DNA from: Pseudomonadota bacterium
GTDB taxonomy: Bacteria; Pseudomonadota; Alphaproteobacteria; Acetobacterales; Acetobacteraceae
NCBI GenBank assembly: GCA_021805485.1
Contig: JAJZFF010000070.1
Location: 1 to 8,310, forward strand
DNA: 8,310 bases
Direction of reading: 5' to 3'
Made by a program: the position numbers and the translations under genes. Positions within the stretch are counted from its first letter, which is position 1. Every line of letters starts with the position of its first letter. Below, piece after piece: positions 7,154 to 8,310 of the stretch. The notes under the pieces were generated by a model. It did no database searches and had not been told where the DNA came from. It was given only the letters and a program-made list of their open reading frames with translations.

Positions 7154-8310
7154 ATGCACTCCTACCGCACCCATTCCTGCGGCGCGCTCAGCGCCGCCGA
7201 TACCGGCCGCCCCGCCCGCCTCTCCGGCTGGGTGCACAGCAAGCGCGACCATGGCGGGCTGCTGTTCATCGATCTGCGCGACCACGCCGGCATCACCCAG
7301 TGCGTCTTCACCCAGGGGAGCGCGGTGTTCGCCGAGGCCGACCGGGTGCGGCCCGAGAGCGTCATCACCGTCACGGGCGAGGTGGTGGCGCGCGCGCCGG
7401 GCACGGTGAACCCGCGGCTGCCGACCGGGGAGATCGAACTGCGCGCGGCCAGCCTCACGGTCCAGTCAGCGGCCGAGACGCTGCCGATCCAGGTCGCCGG
7501 CGAGCAGCAATTCCCGGAGGATCTGCGCCTTCGCTACCGCTTCCTCGATCTCCGCCGCGAGCGGATGCAGCGCAACATGGTGCTGCGCAGCCAGGTGATC
7601 GCCTCGATCCGACGGCGCATGACGGCGCAGGGCTTCCACGAATTCCAGACCCCGATCCTCACCGCCTCCTCGCCCGAGGGCGCACGGGATTTCCTGGTGC
7701 CGGCGCGGCTGCATCCGGGCAAGTTCTACGCCCTGCCGCAGGCGCCGCAGCAGTTCAAGCAGTTGCTGATGGTCGCCGGCTTCGACCGTTATTTCCAGAT
7801 CGCCCCCTGCTTCCGCGACGAGGCATCGCGTGCGGACCGCTCGCCGGGCGAGTTCTATCAGCTTGATTTCGAGATGAGTTTCGTCACGCAAGATGATGTT
7901 TTTGCGGCAATCGAACCCGTGATCGCCGGCGTGTTCGCGGAATTCGCCGCGGGCCGCGCCGTCAGCCCGACACCGTTCCCGCGCATCCCCTATGAGACGG
8001 CGATGCTCGAGTTCGGCTCCGACAAGCCGGATCTGCGCAACCCGCTGCGCATCCGGGATGCGAGCAGTGCCTTCGCCGGCTCCGGCTTTGGTCTGTTCGC
8101 CCGCATCGTCGCCGCCGGCGGCGTGGTGCGCGCGATCCCGGCGCCGGGCGCCGGCACGCAGCCGCGCTCCTTTTTCGACAAGCTCAACGACTGGGCCAAG
8201 GAGGAGGGCGCCGGCGGCCTCGGCTACATCATTTTCGACGCCGAGGGCGCCAAGGGTCCGATCGCGCGCAATCTCGAGCCGGAGCGGGCGGCGCAGATCC
8301 GGGACCTCTG
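7154..8310 (+). CDS. aspS: Aspartyl-tRNA synthetase, probably non-discriminating (5' part)
   Basis: The first 385 codons of a roughly 600-residue class IIb synthetase; the frame is open to the window end. It charges tRNA-Asp and, in the non-discriminating form, also tRNA-Asn for later amidation by GatCAB. The OB-fold anticodon-binding domain is at about residues 1-105 ([25 protein letters not shown]). The catalytic domain begins [10 protein letters not shown]. Motif 1 is [22 protein letters not shown] and [11 protein letters not shown] (aspartate/ATP pocket) follow. Motif 2 is CFRDE at 219-223, then [18 protein letters not shown]. The bacterial GAD insertion starts around residue 290 ([20 protein letters not shown]). 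Motif 3 lies beyond the window. His33 and Gly83 of the OB domain fit the residues linked to relaxed tRNA-Asn recognition. The ATG at 7154 has AGGAA seven bases upstream. Confidence 0.97.
   Translation, partial: MHSYRTHSCGALSAADTGRPARLSGWVHSKRDHGGLLFIDLRDHAGITQCVFTQGSAVFAEADRVRPESVITVTGEVVARAPGTVNPRLPTGEIELRAASLTVQSAAETLPIQVAGEQQFPEDLRLRYRFLDLRRERMQRNMVLRSQVIASIRRRMTAQGFHEFQTPILTASSPEGARDFLVPARLHPGKFYALPQAPQQFKQLLMVAGFDRYFQIAPCFRDEASRADRSPGEFYQLDFEMSFVTQDDVFAAIEPVIAGVFAEFAAGRAVSPTPFPRIPYETAMLEFGSDKPDLRNPLRIRDASSAFAGSGFGLFARIVAAGGVVRAIPAPGAGTQPRSFFDKLNDWAKEEGAGGLGYIIFDAEGAKGPIARNLEPERAAQIRDL

Noticed and set aside
7075..7866. 263-codon plus-strand frame over the start of aspS
   Set aside because: Shifted frame of aspS; the true frame (ATG at 7154) carries class II synthetase motifs to the window end.

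Overview
The window is about 70% G+C and fully bacterial in layout. It points to an alphaproteobacterium, most likely an Acetobacteraceae/Rhodospirillales member. The reasons are the zinc-ligand-free form of ribosomal protein L31, an AspRS with the alphaproteobacterial SPGEFYQ signature after motif 2, rnd lying head-to-head with aspS, and an RpoH-type promoter plus ROSE-like leader in front of an IbpA-like small heat-shock gene. The family-level placement is inference. I see no mobile element, CRISPR array, tRNA or rRNA.

Layout. At the left edge is the 3' end of a LivM-type branched-chain amino-acid permease (+), separated by a convergent-gene hairpin from an Hsp20 gene (-). Upstream of Hsp20, the 174-bp gap to rpmE (-) carries a CTTGAA-N17-CTATGT promoter and a structured leader whose last hairpin sequesters the Shine-Dalgarno sequence in ROSE thermometer style. 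Next come rpmE (L31), an exported Spy/CpxP-like LTxxQ protein and a XenA/YqjM-like old yellow enzyme, all on (-). The last two are 55 bp apart and may be co-transcribed. The flavoenzyme gene is divergent from a PaiB-like FMN-binding-fold gene (+).

After PaiB come three (-) genes of poorly known function: a Tyr/Pro-rich lipoprotein with an A+T-richer 292-bp upstream gap, a DUF2501 (YjjA-like) exported protein, and a 198-aa single-pass membrane protein with four cysteines that I do not recognise. Last is RNase D (rnd, -), then a divergent 187-bp gap filled with tandem repeats in inverted orientation, and the first 385 codons of aspS (+), cut by the window end.

Taken together this is mostly housekeeping and stress-protection sequence: proteostasis (Hsp20, Spy-like), redox detoxification (old yellow enzyme), translation and RNA maturation (L31, AspRS, RNase D). 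The most interesting signals are regulatory and intergenic: the heat-shock promoter plus RNA thermometer, two hairpins whose loops hold the -35 element of the next gene, and the repeat cluster between rnd and aspS. I find no clear sign of an exotic new system.
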